Positions 8,380 to 17,913 of a DNA stretch of 24,749 nt are shown here, piece after piece. The first letter of the stretch is position 1; each line of letters opens with the position of its first letter. The position numbers were made by a program, and so were the translations under genes. Origin of the DNA: Deltaproteobacteria bacterium. GTDB lineage: Bacteria; Myxococcota_A; JAADFL01. The notes under the pieces were generated by a model. The model had not been told where the DNA came from, ran no database searches, and saw only the letters and a program-made list of their open reading frames with translations. Location: the NCBI GenBank assembly GCA_013152945.1, contig JAADFL010000083.1, forward strand, positions 1 through 24,749. The letters run 5' to 3'.

Positions 8380-11300
8380 GTGAAGGATATCTTCAGCTTC
8401 TTTGAAAAGCCCAAGGATCCGATTAGTTTCAGCGCAGTCAGGGTTTCCCTGGCATCGCCGGAAAAAATCAGGGAATGGTCTCATGGAGAGGTCAAAAAAC
8501 CCGAGACCATCAACTACCGAACATTCAAGCCCGAGAGAGATGGGTTATTCTGCGCCAAGATTTTCGGGCCTGTAAAGGACTACGAGTGCAATTGCGGAAA
8601 ATACAAGCGCATGAAACACCGGGGCGTCATTTGTGAAAAATGCGGGGTCGAGGTCATCCAGTCAAAGGTCAGGCGGGAAAGGCTGGGACATATCAACCTC
8701 GCCACCCCGGTGGCTCACATCTGGTTTCTCAAGAGTCTTCCAAGCAGAATAGGCAATATCCTTGATATCACTTTGAAGAATCTCGAGAGGGTTCTCTATT
8801 GTGAAAATTACATAGTAGTTGATCCGGGCCAGACGGACTTGAAGAGGATGGAGCTTCTAACAGAGGATCAATACCAGATAGCTGCGGAAAAATTCGGTGA
8901 GGATGCCTTTGTGGCAAGAATGGGCGGTGATGCGATACGTGACCTGCTGAAGCAGATAGACGTAGTGGCATTGTCCGAGGAACTTAGGGCCGAGTTGAAG
9001 ACCGTCACCAGCGAGGCAAAACGTAAAAAATTGGCCAAGCGGCTGAAAGTGGTAAACGCTTTCAAGAATTCCGGAAACAGGCCGGAATGGATGATGCTCG
9101 AGGTCATCCCCGTGATACCCCCGGATTTGAGGCCTCTTGTTCCTCTCGAAGGAGGCAGGTTTGCTACGAGCGATTTGAACGACTTGTACCGCCGGGTCCT
9201 GAACAGGAACAACAGGCTGAAGAGGCTGCAAGATCTGAATGCTCCGGAGATCATTATCAGGAATGAAAAGAGGATGCTCCAGGAGTCTGTAGACGCCTTG
9301 TTTGACAACGGCAGGAGGGGCAAGGCCATAACCGGGCCGAACAAGAGACCTCTGAAGTCTCTGTCCGACATGCTGAAGGGAAAGACCGGCAGGTTCAGGC
9401 AGAACCTTCTCGGAAAGAGGGTCGATTACTCGGGCAGGTCCGTCATCGTGGTAGGTCCCGGGCTAAAGCTGCACCAGTGCGGATTGCCGAAGCAAATGGC
9501 CCTGGAGCTTTTCAAACCATTTATCTACAACAAGCTGGAGGAACGCGGTTATGTCACCACCATCAAGAGCGCAAAGAAGATGGTGGAGCAAAAAAGGCCG
9601 GAAGTTTGGGATGTCCTGGAAGAGGTAATAAAAGAGCACCCGGTTCTGCTCAATCGTGCTCCGACTTTGCACAGGTTGGGCATTCAGGCATTCGAGCCGG
9701 TGCTCATCGAAGGAAAGGCCATACAGCTTCACCCGCTTGTATGCGTGGCCTTCAACGCTGATTTCGACGGCGACCAGATGGCCGTTCACGTGCCATTGTC
9801 CATTGATGCCCAGATCGAGGCTCGCGTGTTGATGATGTCAACCAACAACATCCTGAGTCCGGCGCACGGCAAACCTATTATAAATCCGACACAGGATATC
9901 GTACTTGGATGTTACTACATGACCAGGGAGAGGGCCTTTGCAAGGGGCGAGGGAAGGATCTTCTCTTCCACTGAAGAGGTCCGGGTGGCCTATGACCAGG
10001 GAAAACTCGACCTGCAGGCGGCAATCAAGGTGCGGATGGATGGACAACTGGTAGATACCACGTGCGGCAGGATCCTGCTTGGCGAGATCCTGCCTCCGAA
10101 TGTTCCATTTAATATGGTCAACCGGGTGATGGACAAGAAATCGTTGTCACAACTAATTGATGCCTGTTACCGGGAGGCGGCCAACAAGGCGACCGTCATA
10201 TTGGCCGACCGGTTGAGAACCATCGGGTTCAGGTATGCAACCAGGGCCGGAATATCCATCAGCATCAAAGACATGAAGATTCCATCAAAGAAACAGGAAC
10301 TCCTGGATGAGGCACAGGCGAGAGTCAGGGAGATTGAGGAGCAATATGCCGAGGGCCTGATTACAGACGGTGAACGTTACAACAAGGTGGTGGATATTTG
10401 GGCGAGTACATCCGAGCTGGTGTCGAAGCAGATGATGGACGAGTTGAGTCAGGAAACGGTCTGGGACCCTGATGCCCCGGAGGATGAAAAGCGCGCCAGG
10501 AAGATGCCGAGTTTCAATCCAATCTATATCATGGCGGACTCGGGAGCAAGGGGCGGTGCCCAGCAGATTAGGCAGCTTGCCGGTATGCGTGGTCTCATGG
10601 CAAAGCCTTCGGGTGAGATAATCGAGACCCCGATTACGGCAAACTTCCGTGAAGGCCTGACTGTTCTGCAATATTTCATTTCCACCCACGGAGCCCGTAA
10701 GGGCTTGGCCGATACTGCGCTCAAGACGGCCAACTCGGGTTACCTTACGCGGAGACTGGTCGATGTCGCCCAGGATACGGTTGTAACCGAGTACGATTGC
10801 GGCGCCATCGACGGCATCGAGGTGGGAGCCTTGATCGAGGGCGGCGAGATTATAGAACCGGTAGGCGACCGTGTACTCGGAAGAGTCGCCTTGGAGGACG
10901 TCAAGCACCCGCATACAGGTGAAATAATCGTTCATGCAAATGAACTCATCGACGAAGCGGTTGCAGCCAGGATCCAGGACAGCCCCATAGAAAAGGTGCC
11001 GATCCGGTCGGTTTTGACCTGCCAGGCCAGGCGTGGTGTTTGTGCCATGTGTTACGGACGTGACTTGGCCAGGGGCCGCATGGTGAACATAGGAGAAGCT
11101 GTCGGCGTTATTGCGGCCCAGTCAATCGGCGAGCCCGGGACTCAGTTGACCATGAGGACATTCCATATCGGTGGTGCGGCAAGGAGGGAGGCGGAGCAGA
11201 GTCATCATGAATGCAGGAATGACGGCCGGATCAGGTTGGAGAAATTGCGGGCCGTTGAGGGGCGTAACGGCGAACTCGTTGTGGTGAATAGGAACGGCGC

Positions 11301-12531
11301 GATAATAGTCGAGGATAACCAGGGACGTGAAAGGGAACGTTATCCTGTTATTTACGGGGCAAGGCTGAACGTAAAAGACGGACAAAAGGTCAAGGCCGGA
11401 ACAAAACTGGCCGAATGGGATCCGTTTGCCAATCCGATAGTCACCGAGGTCGGGGGAGTGGTCAAATTCGGAGATGTCGAAGAAGGCATCACCATGGTCG
11501 AAGAGAAGGACGAGCGTACAGGCTTGTCCAGGAAGAAAATTGTTGCGTACAAAGACGTGGAACGCCGGCCTAGAATTTCGATCAAGGATGAGCGCGGCAA
11601 GACGCTGAAACTGTCGGATGGGAAACAGGATGCCAGGTACCTGTTGCCGGACGGAGCCAACCTCGAGGTCCTTGAAGGCGATCCTGTCATGCCCGGAGAT
11701 GTGTTGGCCAAGATACCGCGGGAAACGACAAAGACAAAGGATATCACCGGTGGTCTGCCCAGGGTGGCCGAATTGTTCGAAGCCAGGAAACCCAAGGAAT
11801 ACGCCCTTGTCAGCGAAATAGACGGCATAGTCCATTTTGGAAAGGATCTCAAGGGCAAGAGGCGGCTGGTCATCGAACCGGATGTCGGTGAGAAAAAGGA
11901 ATACCTGGTAACCAAGAGCAAGCACGTCGCAGTTCATGAAAATGATTTCGTTCAGGCCGGTGAGCCTTTGATGGATGGATCAATCAATCCCCATGACATT
12001 TTAAAGATCCTCGGCGAGAAACAATTGGCAAGGTACTTGGTCGATGGAATCCAGGAGGTTTACAGGCTCCAAGGTGTCAAGATAAACGACAAGCATATCG
12101 AAGTAATCGTCCGGCAGATGCTGCGGCGGGTGAGAATCGCTGATCCGGGTGACACGGATTTCCTTGTGGACGACCAGGTGGAGAAGATACGGGTCATGGA
12201 AGAGAACGAGAGGGTCATGGAAAGAGGCGGCAGGCCTGCCCAGTGGGACCCGCTCCTGCTTGGGATTACAAAGGCCTCCCTGTCCACGGAGTCGTTTATT
12301 TCAGCATGTTCTTTCCAGGAGACAACCAGGGTGCTTACTGAAGCGGCGCTCTCCGGAAAGACCGACTACCTGCGGGGCCTCAAGGAAAACGTCATCATGG
12401 GACGGCTCATACCTGCCGGCACCGGGCTGCCACATTACAAGTACCTGGACATGGAAGTCGAAGATGAGGAGGTTCCCCTGGACCAGGTGCAGCAGGGAGA
12501 CGAGGAACTGACGGCCGGAGATGATGTGTAG
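8380..12531 (+). CDS. rpoC: DNA-directed RNA polymerase subunit beta prime
   Basis: A 1383-aa subunit (E. coli 1407). The catalytic magnesium loop [12 protein letters not shown] is at 459-470. Zinc site 1 in the clamp is C70, C72, C85, C88; zinc site 2 is C807, C881, C888, C891. The trigger-loop region [13 protein letters not shown] and the C-terminal segment [10 protein letters not shown] are intact. It starts with GTG at 8380 behind GGAGAGG (8366-8372). It is the last gene of the + strand cluster. Unlike many genomes, no rpsL-rpsG-fusA genes follow; a gap and convergent genes come next. Confidence 0.99.
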   Translation: MKDIFSFFEKPKDPISFSAVRVSLASPEKIREWSHGEVKKPETINYRTFKPERDGLFCAKIFGPVKDYECNCGKYKRMKHRGVICEKCGVEVIQSKVRRERLGHINLATPVAHIWFLKSLPSRIGNILDITLKNLERVLYCENYIVVDPGQTDLKRMELLTEDQYQIAAEKFGEDAFVARMGGDAIRDLLKQIDVVALSEELRAELKTVTSEAKRKKLAKRLKVVNAFKNSGNRPEWMMLEVIPVIPPDLRPLVPLEGGRFATSDLNDLYRRVLNRNNRLKRLQDLNAPEIIIRNEKRMLQESVDALFDNGRRGKAITGPNKRPLKSLSDMLKGKTGRFRQNLLGKRVDYSGRSVIVVGPGLKLHQCGLPKQMALELFKPFIYNKLEERGYVTTIKSAKKMVEQKRPEVWDVLEEVIKEHPVLLNRAPTLHRLGIQAFEPVLIEGKAIQLHPLVCVAFNADFDGDQMAVHVPLSIDAQIEARVLMMSTNNILSPAHGKPIINPTQDIVLGCYYMTRERAFARGEGRIFSSTEEVRVAYDQGKLDLQAAIKVRMDGQLVDTTCGRILLGEILPPNVPFNMVNRVMDKKSLSQLIDACYREAANKATVILADRLRTIGFRYATRAGISISIKDMKIPSKKQELLDEAQARVREIEEQYAEGLITDGERYNKVVDIWASTSELVSKQMMDELSQETVWDPDAPEDEKRARKMPSFNPIYIMADSGARGGAQQIRQLAGMRGLMAKPSGEIIETPITANFREGLTVLQYFISTHGARKGLADTALKTANSGYLTRRLVDVAQDTVVTEYDCGAIDGIEVGALIEGGEIIEPVGDRVLGRVALEDVKHPHTGEIIVHANELIDEAVAARIQDSPIEKVPIRSVLTCQARRGVCAMCYGRDLARGRMVNIGEAVGVIAAQSIGEPGTQLTMRTFHIGGAARREAEQSHHECRNDGRIRLEKLRAVEGRNGELVVVNRNGAIIVEDNQGRERERYPVIYGARLNVKDGQKVKAGTKLAEWDPFANPIVTEVGGVVKFGDVEEGITMVEEKDERTGLSRKKIVAYKDVERRPRISIKDERGKTLKLSDGKQDARYLLPDGANLEVLEGDPVMPGDVLAKIPRETTKTKDITGGLPRVAELFEARKPKEYALVSEIDGIVHFGKDLKGKRRLVIEPDVGEKKEYLVTKSKHVAVHENDFVQAGEPLMDGSINPHDILKILGEKQLARYLVDGIQEVYRLQGVKINDKHIEVIVRQMLRRVRIADPGDTDFLVDDQVEKIRVMEENERVMERGGRPAQWDPLLLGITKASLSTESFISACSFQETTRVLTEAALSGKTDYLRGLKENVIMGRLIPAGTGLPHYKYLDMEVEDEEVPLDQVQQGDEELTAGDDV

Positions 12532-12541
12532 GGACGGGTAA

Positions 12542-12564
12542 GCCGGCGCCTGCCGGTATTTTGT
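12542..12564 (+). terminator. Possible terminator of the rpoBC transcript
   Basis: CCGGC (12543-12547) and GCCGG (12552-12556) pair around loop GCCT, with a flanking G-T pair, and are followed by TATTTTGTT. The hairpin begins 12 nt after the rpoC stop. The stem is only 5-6 bp and the U tract is imperfect, so this is a modest candidate. Confidence 0.4.
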
Positions 12565-12656
12565 TCTACGCTTTCAAATTTGGGCTGCTGTTGATACTGG
12601 CCGTCATGGGCATTTCGGCTTGTGGCGTAATTACAAGGAACGCTGTTGCCGTTTAG
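12561..12656 (+). CDS. Possible micro-ORF resembling a lipoprotein signal peptide
   Basis: A 31-codon frame starting with TTG at 12561 and ending TAG at 12654-12656. It would encode a hydrophobic stretch GLLLILAVMGISACGV, in which ISAC followed by G is a fair lipobox, and only about ten residues follow the cysteine. It could be a tiny entericidin-like lipoprotein, the remnant of a lost lipoprotein gene, or chance. No ribosome binding site precedes it, and its start overlaps the tail of the putative rpoC terminator. All of this argues for caution. Confidence 0.2.
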   Translation: MFYAFKFGLLLILAVMGISACGVITRNAVAV

Positions 12657-12679
12657 CAGGTGGTTGCTGCCCGGTGTAA

Positions 12680-12871
12680 AACTTTGGCGGTCGAAGAAGG
12701 TGGACAAAGAAGGAATTGCTCCGACTGCGGGAAGTGACGGCTTCGTAATACATCGCCGGCAAAGTGGATCCCGGTGATTACCACAAGATGTTGCAAGTCC
12801 TGCTCCAGGTGAATCCAATTACAGCGCGCCGGCTCAAGCACATCGGCTTTAAATCCAAGAGTGCCGGATGA
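12680..12871 (+). pseudogene. Possible remnant ORF with one in-frame stop
   Basis: One frame runs from just after a TAA at 12677-12679 to TGA at 12869-12871, broken only by TAA at 12746-12748. The part before the stop reads GRRRWTKKELLRLREVTAS, which resembles the start of a Myb/SANT-like DNA-binding helix. The part after it reads AGKVDPGDYHKMLQVLLQ, then ARRLKHIGFKSK. There is no start codon with a ribosome binding site. It may be a decayed small regulator. Both strands are fairly open here, so coding origin is weakly supported. Confidence 0.22.
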
Positions 12872-12920
12872 GGTTTTTTCAACCCGGAACCCCTTCTATC
12901 TTTCAGGACAATCAGAAACC

Positions 12921-14345
12921 CTATTCAGGCATACTACCTGCATCCGGCCCGGAATTGGATTCACTTTCAGGCGACACCTTGGGCATGTCCAGGGCGGATC
13001 GGAAATCCTTTTCTTTCGCAGAGAACAAGCTCATGGGATCGATTTCTATCTCGAGCAGGTTCTTTGACCCCTGTCTTTTCAAAAACACCTTTTGCTCTCC
13101 GGATTGCCCCTTTTTTGTGAAATACGCCAAATCCAACCTTACGGTCTTTCCCTTTACCCCGAGCTCGGCATAGATCGGCTTATTCGGCTTGATCTTCTTC
13201 GGGCCCGGATCTTCCACCACCCTGTCAGCAACAAGGTCCAGGAATTCTCCGACCCGATCTTCCACCTTGAAACGGGCAGCCTTGTTTTCTTGATTCAACT
13301 TCCATTCATCGCCCTGTTTTTTCAATTCCACAGTCTTTCCTGCATTGTTTATCTTCAGGTAATCAACAGTGTCCCTGGATATGCCATTGGACAAATCAAA
13401 CACCTTGCGATCCTTGAGCAGGGACAGATCGGGCAGGAGCAGGCCCTTCAGGCTGTTTTCCTTGACCTGGACAATGAACGGCTCGCCGCCAAGCTTTGCG
13501 TATCTTTTATTATCTCTTGGGCCTGATAGGTACAGGGTATAGGTCTTGTTGTTCGACAGCTTAAGCTCGATGCTTGCATGGGCCGGATCCAGGCCGAAGG
13601 CGGACAACCTGTCAGCCTTGTTTCCAGTAAACTTCAGGACCTTCATACCCGTGGCCTTCTCGATCAATCTTTCAGCCTCCGTGTCGTAGGCCTTTGTGCT
13701 CACGGGCCTGGTGATTCGCCAAGATGAGCCCTGCTTTTCCAATGTCACGTGCTCATCACCTGTTGAAAAATCAGCGCGTACAACCTGGAACGAATCGCAT
13801 GGAAAGACCCGCTTGTCCCTGAAATCATCAGCCGGTTTGTCCAGGGCCTGCATAAAGGATTTGTCAATTACCGCCACTCTTTTTTCAACTGCAACGTAAA
13901 CCCTCCTGGAGGTCGGATCCTCCTTGCCGAAAGAAAGCTTGATGTCCTTTTCCCCGGTCTTGAAATGAGCAACAAGCAATGGATGTTCCAGGCCCAGGTC
14001 GGCGAGATCCGGGTCGTGCACGAACCTGTCCGCATCCAGGAGTTCGAGTCTCGTGGCCAAGCTTGAAATCTTTCCCGAGTCGGCTCGTGCATGAACAGGC
14101 TTCTTCATGGTCCAGGTGTTTCCGGCTCCGCGGACAAGGAGTATCTCTTGCTTTCCCGTGTCTTTTCCATTCTTCGCGGTTTTCTCGATCGACACCTCTT
14201 TTATTTCCGGGGCCTTGACTTGAACGACCCGGTCGGCTGTCTCTTCCCTTTCCTTTCGGCTTGGCCGCTTGGATTCGACCAACAGTATGTAAAGCCCGAG
14301 CACGAGGGTCAGGGAAAACAGGATAAGGGTGGTGCGAAGCCTCAT
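12921..14345 (-). CDS. DUF4340 domain-containing protein of Gld-type ABC exporter operon
   Basis: A 474-aa protein with one N-terminal membrane segment (about 5-23) and a long outside part made of repeated beta-rich modules. Examples are GNTWTMKKPVHARAD, GSSWRITRPVSTKAYDTEA and DEWKLNQENKAARF. The repeated W-x-[LIM]-x-x-P pattern with following 'DADRFVHD', 'LSAFGLDP' and 'RVVEDPGP' segments is typical of DUF4340, found beside GldG-like ABC auxiliary proteins. ATG at 14345 directly follows the stop of the preceding gene, and GAGGAGG lies inside that gene's end. It is the last gene of the four-gene operon. The molecular role of the family is not established. Confidence 0.85.
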   Translation of the reverse strand: MRLRTTLILFSLTLVLGLYILLVESKRPSRKEREETADRVVQVKAPEIKEVSIEKTAKNGKDTGKQEILLVRGAGNTWTMKKPVHARADSGKISSLATRLELLDADRFVHDPDLADLGLEHPLLVAHFKTGEKDIKLSFGKEDPTSRRVYVAVEKRVAVIDKSFMQALDKPADDFRDKRVFPCDSFQVVRADFSTGDEHVTLEKQGSSWRITRPVSTKAYDTEAERLIEKATGMKVLKFTGNKADRLSAFGLDPAHASIELKLSNNKTYTLYLSGPRDNKRYAKLGGEPFIVQVKENSLKGLLLPDLSLLKDRKVFDLSNGISRDTVDYLKINNAGKTVELKKQGDEWKLNQENKAARFKVEDRVGEFLDLVADRVVEDPGPKKIKPNKPIYAELGVKGKTVRLDLAYFTKKGQSGEQKVFLKRQGSKNLLEIEIDPMSLFSAKEKDFRSALDMPKVSPESESNSGPDAGSMPE

Positions 14346-15878
14346 CTATCTCCGCCTCCTCAAGTACACACCCACCCCTAGAAATACGCAGGCAATGGGC
14401 ATGAACACTACCACTGTCCAAAAAAGGGACATCATTTGGGAATCGGACAATGCCAGGTGCACCTGTTCCGGGCTCTTTGGCTGAATTTCTATTTCAGTTC
14501 CCTTTTCAGCCAGCCAGTGCACCAGGCCGAGGAACAAGTCCAGGTTTCCGCCATTCGATACCGCCCAGTTGGCTGCAAAATCCGAATCGCCCACGATAGC
14601 GACACGTGCATCTCCGGACCTTTTTGTTCCTTGCTTTTGTCCGTTCACACGGATGTCCGAATCTGCTTTTTTCGTCTTGTTCCCCTGAAACATCTTGCCT
14701 TCAAGGGTGAGGCCCAACAGCAGGGGACCCTTTTCTTCTCCTTTTCCCGGCTTGGGCATGCCCTCTTGAGCGATGTCTTTTTCCAGCCAGGCCGATGTTG
14801 ACGAATCCATCAACCTTTTTGACTTAATACCTCCCGGAACATCTGCAAGTCCGAACGCCCTGGCCTGGGAAAGCACCACCGGGATCTTTCGGTCGGCCAG
14901 GGGCTTGACTGCCTGGGCCTTGCCATAGGTGTCAACGAAAAAGGATGTGCCCGGATCCAACAACGTGGCCTTGTCCGGATCCACGACCACGCCTTCTTTC
15001 ACTTCTACTCCGAGCTCGGACAGCATTTTTTCCAGGCCCGTCTTTTCAATGGCTGTCTGGTCCCTGTCCGGAACCGGGTCCAGGAGCAGCAGCAACCTGC
15101 CGCCTGCAGAAAGGTAATTTCCAAACATTGCTTCCATCTGCTTGTTGTAAGGCTTTACCGGACCTGCAGCCACGAGCACGTCACAAGACCTGCCCTTGGA
15201 CTTCAAGGCACCGGCCCTGTCCAGCTCCTGCACCTTGTAATTGGCCCTCTTCAATTCTTCCACACTGTTGCCCATGCCTTCGGGTTCGATACTCTCGGAG
15301 TCCCTCTCGCCGAAGCCCTGAAGGAAACAAACCTTAACCTGCTTCTCTTGGCTCACGTCCAGTATGGCTGATACAAATGCCTGCTCTGCCTTGAATCCCC
15401 TGAACCTGGGTCTTGAAGAAGCTGATTCCATGTCGTAATCGACCATCTGGTCGGATGTCACGTAGTGGCTCCTGGACTCGCACTCGAACACCACTGCATT
15501 CAGGTCGTAGATCTTGAACTTCTGCAGTAATTCCTTGGCCCTGGTCCTGTTCCTGTCCTGGTCCAGGTATTCGACCGACACCCTCTTTGATGCCTGGGCC
15601 ATTCGTGCCAGCAATTCTTTCACTCCATCGAATGCAGGATCATCCTGGGACAGGAAAACAGTTATCTTAACATTCTTTTTCAGGCCCTTTATTATCTTTT
15701 CCGCTTTCTTTGACATGGAATAGATTGACCCCGATGTCCAGTCGCCCCTGTAGTACTCCCTTGAGGATATCCAGTTCACCATTACCAGCAATGCCGCTGC
15801 CAGTACAAGGGAAAGACCTACATTTAGACCGATGATTATCCTATTACCGCCTGTATTCCGCCTGTCATCCAAAGCCAT
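14346..15878 (-). CDS. GldG-like ABC exporter auxiliary protein
   Basis: A 510-aa protein with an N-terminal membrane segment (about 14-36), a large periplasmic region and a C-terminal membrane helix ending in GVYLRRRR. The first outside part (YSMSKKAEKIIKGLKKNVKITVFLSQDDP) and the middle (KVCFLQGFGERDSE, LLLLLDPVPD, ARVAIVGDSDFAAN) match the uncharacterised ABC auxiliary family named after the gliding protein GldG. Its start lies 1 nt after the stop of the permease gene, so the two are coupled. In most bacteria such sets occur without gliding, so motility should not be inferred. The substrate is unknown. Confidence 0.87.
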   Translation of the reverse strand: MALDDRRNTGGNRIIIGLNVGLSLVLAAALLVMVNWISSREYYRGDWTSGSIYSMSKKAEKIIKGLKKNVKITVFLSQDDPAFDGVKELLARMAQASKRVSVEYLDQDRNRTRAKELLQKFKIYDLNAVVFECESRSHYVTSDQMVDYDMESASSRPRFRGFKAEQAFVSAILDVSQEKQVKVCFLQGFGERDSESIEPEGMGNSVEELKRANYKVQELDRAGALKSKGRSCDVLVAAGPVKPYNKQMEAMFGNYLSAGGRLLLLLDPVPDRDQTAIEKTGLEKMLSELGVEVKEGVVVDPDKATLLDPGTSFFVDTYGKAQAVKPLADRKIPVVLSQARAFGLADVPGGIKSKRLMDSSTSAWLEKDIAQEGMPKPGKGEEKGPLLLGLTLEGKMFQGNKTKKADSDIRVNGQKQGTKRSGDARVAIVGDSDFAANWAVSNGGNLDLFLGLVHWLAEKGTEIEIQPKSPEQVHLALSDSQMMSLFWTVVVFMPIACVFLGVGVYLRRRR

Positions 15879-15879
15879 G

Positions 15880-16614
15880 TCAGGACCACCTTCTCTTTTC
15901 CAGGGCCTTTATCGAGGCGAACAGGAAAAACATTGCTGTTGACAGGGTGTAGACGATAGGCCTCGTATCCACTACTCCCTTGCCGAAATCCAGCATGTAC
16001 GCATGAAGGTTGAAATAGGACCATACACCGGACTGTGAAGGCTGGAGGTATTCCATCAACCCGATGCTGAACAGGCTTGAGCAGAGCGTGAAACCGAGCA
16101 CTGCGGCAACTACCTGGTTCGAGGTCAGGCTGGATGCAAACAGGCCTGCGGCCAGGAACATGGCCCCCAGCAACATGGTTCCCAGATAGCCCGACAATAT
16201 GGGGCCTGAATCAAGGTCTGTGTAGACACCCAAATAGAGCACGTACACAATAGTCGGCAGCCACAGGAACATGAACAGCAAGAGAGATGAAAAATACTTG
16301 GCCAGCACCACCTGTGTATCACTTACAGGCGCGGTCATCAATGTTTCGATGGTGTTGGATTTCACCTCCTCTGCAAGCAGCCTCATGGTGAGCACGGGAG
16401 GAACAACCAGCATGAAGAACCAGTAGAAGATGAATCCGCCGAAAAACGGTGAAAAGGGCGCACCTATCGATACTTCCACGCCGTTCATGGCCGATACCAT
16501 GAGGTAGAAATCCAGGCCGCTCACAACCAGCAAGGATGTCAGTACGAGATAGGCCAGGGGAGAAGTAAAGTAGGCCTTGACCTCTCTTCCCATCAAGACG
16601 GTAATCTTTTTCAT
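15880..16614 (-). CDS. ABC-2 type permease (GldF-like)
   Basis: A 244-aa inner-membrane protein with six predicted helices (about 18-40, 58-77, 108-130, 142-162, 167-189, 219-237). The motif RLLAEEVKSNTIETLMTAPV after helix 2 is the typical cytoplasmic coupling region of ABC-2 permeases. Its ATG overlaps the TGA of the ATPase gene by four bases (16611-16614), and the GldG-like gene follows after 1 nt. Together with the ATPase it forms the transporter core. The direction is probably export, by family. Confidence 0.9.
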   Translation of the reverse strand: MKKITVLMGREVKAYFTSPLAYLVLTSLLVVSGLDFYLMVSAMNGVEVSIGAPFSPFFGGFIFYWFFMLVVPPVLTMRLLAEEVKSNTIETLMTAPVSDTQVVLAKYFSSLLLFMFLWLPTIVYVLYLGVYTDLDSGPILSGYLGTMLLGAMFLAAGLFASSLTSNQVVAAVLGFTLCSSLFSIGLMEYLQPSQSGVWSYFNLHAYMLDFGKGVVDTRPIVYTLSTAMFFLFASIKALEKRRWS

Positions 16615-17618
16615 TCCGAAGAATCTCCCTGGTCGTCGTCATGCGTTTCTTCAACATCTTCACTGGTTGTAAGGCGGGCGAAAACATCTTCCAGGCTGCC
16701 CTGTTTTTGCCTCATTCCGATCAAGACCCATCCCTTTTGTACGCAAAGTTTGAATATTTCAGGTCTTACGTCCCTTTCCCGTGCAACTTCGATTACAAAG
16801 CCGATCCCGTCTCCTTTTTCAAATACATCCACGCCGGGTTCACCCGGAAGCTTTGACATGACTTCCTTCACTTGGTTCACCTGGTTGGTATCTCCGTACT
16901 GCAATAATCCCTCGATCACGTTTTTCCCTGATGAAACGCTTCCAAGCTCGCTTGGAGTTCCCTGTGCAACGAGTTTGCCTTCGTTGATTATCAGGACCCT
17001 TGTACAAAGGACTTCCACCTCGGGCAGTATGTGGGTCGACAGTATGACCGTATGATCCTTGCCAAGCTCGCGGATCAGCGCGCGGGTCTCGCGGACCTGG
17101 TTCGGGTCGAGTCCAACTGTTGGCTCATCGAGAACAAGGATCGAGGGATCCTTTACCAGTGCATCGGCCAAGCCCAATCTCTGCCTGTACCCTCTGGACA
17201 ACTGCCCCACGATCCTATTCAAGACATCCGCCAATCCACACTGTTGAACTATATTATCAACTGTTGACTTGATTTTTGCCCGGCCGACACCCTTGAGCCT
17301 GGCTCTGTATTTCAAGTATTCTTTCACCCGCATTTCCGGGTACAAGGGAACAGCCTCGGGCATGTAACCGATCTGCTCCCGAACCTTCATGCCCTGGGTG
17401 AAACAATTGAAACCTGCCACAAATGCTTTCCCGGAAGATGGAGGAAGGAAACAGGTGAGCATTCGCAACGTGGTGGTCTTGCCTGCCCCGTTCGGCCCTA
17501 AAAAACCTACGATCTCGCCGCGACTTATGGAGATATCAAGGCTGTCCACTGCAACCTTGGAGCCAAACCTGCGGGTCAGTTTTTCCGTTCTTATGAGTTC
17601 TTCATTTTTATTTACCAT
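16611..17618 (-). CDS. ABC transporter ATP-binding protein (GldA/CcmA type)
   Basis: The ATPase of the exporter. Counted from the upstream GTG (17642): Walker A GPNGAGKT at 49-56, signature LSRGYRQR at 148-155, Walker B ILVLDEP at 168-174 with D-loop GLDP, and switch histidine H204 in LSTHILPE. About 100 residues follow the nucleotide-binding domain, as in bacitracin-resistance and GldA-type ATPases. The start is uncertain: ATG at 17618 gives MVNKNEELIRTEKLTRRFG and the GTG at 17642 adds eight residues; neither has a good ribosome binding site. It is the first gene of the operon. Confidence 0.93.
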   Translation of the reverse strand: MVNKNEELIRTEKLTRRFGSKVAVDSLDISISRGEIVGFLGPNGAGKTTTLRMLTCFLPPSSGKAFVAGFNCFTQGMKVREQIGYMPEAVPLYPEMRVKEYLKYRARLKGVGRAKIKSTVDNIVQQCGLADVLNRIVGQLSRGYRQRLGLADALVKDPSILVLDEPTVGLDPNQVRETRALIRELGKDHTVILSTHILPEVEVLCTRVLIINEGKLVAQGTPSELGSVSSGKNVIEGLLQYGDTNQVNQVKEVMSKLPGEPGVDVFEKGDGIGFVIEVARERDVRPEIFKLCVQKGWVLIGMRQKQGSLEDVFARLTTSEDVEETHDDDQGDSSE

Positions 17619-17913
17619 CAAGTCCGGCAAAATTTTCCTCACTCGGGTTTATTAAACGACAAAACACCTGCAAGTATTCCCATTCCCGGCAACAATTCAA
17701 TAGAAAATCTACAAGACGGAATCAGAGGCTGGTCGTTTCGGCTCACCGTTTACCGGAGATCGGGTACAGGATCTGAACAGACATGCAGATCGGGGCGGAT
17801 CAGGGTATGGTGTTTCATTGTTTTGAAGCCTCTGCCTGGGTGTCATTTCCCGCACCTGGCCGCGAATTAGCCGGTTCACGGCCCCAGGCAATTGCAAACG
17901 CTGACCCGGCTGC
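17619..17913. other. Gap upstream of the ABC exporter operon
   Basis: A 295-bp interval that should hold the promoter of the minus-strand exporter operon and the end of the upstream transcript. An imperfect hairpin (CCTGGCCG at 17855-17862 with CGGCCccAGG at 17879-17888) lies just after the response regulator stop, but no U tract follows in the minus direction. A weak GG-N10-GC element (17907 to 17894) was seen. No convincing sigma-70 promoter was recognised. Confidence 0.5.

Larger units (their letters stand above)
12532..12920. other. Gap between convergent rpoC and ABC exporter operon
   Basis: A 389-bp interval without a confident gene. It holds a terminator-like hairpin just after rpoC (12542-12564), a 31-codon lipoprotein-signal-like ORF (12561-12656) and an ORF interrupted by one stop codon (12680-12871). 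I found no hairpin with a U tract that would clearly end the incoming minus-strand operon. Confidence 0.6.

Noticed and set aside
17709-17897. 62-codon minus-strand frame in the gap upstream of the ABC operon
   Set aside because: No ribosome binding site, no recognisable protein features, and it runs through hairpin sequence.
17894-17907. GG-N10-GC element on the minus strand, sigma-54-promoter-like, upstream of the ABC operon
   Set aside because: Only the minimal GG/GC spacing and TTGC match; the rest of the -24 box does not, and it lies over 250 nt from the first gene.
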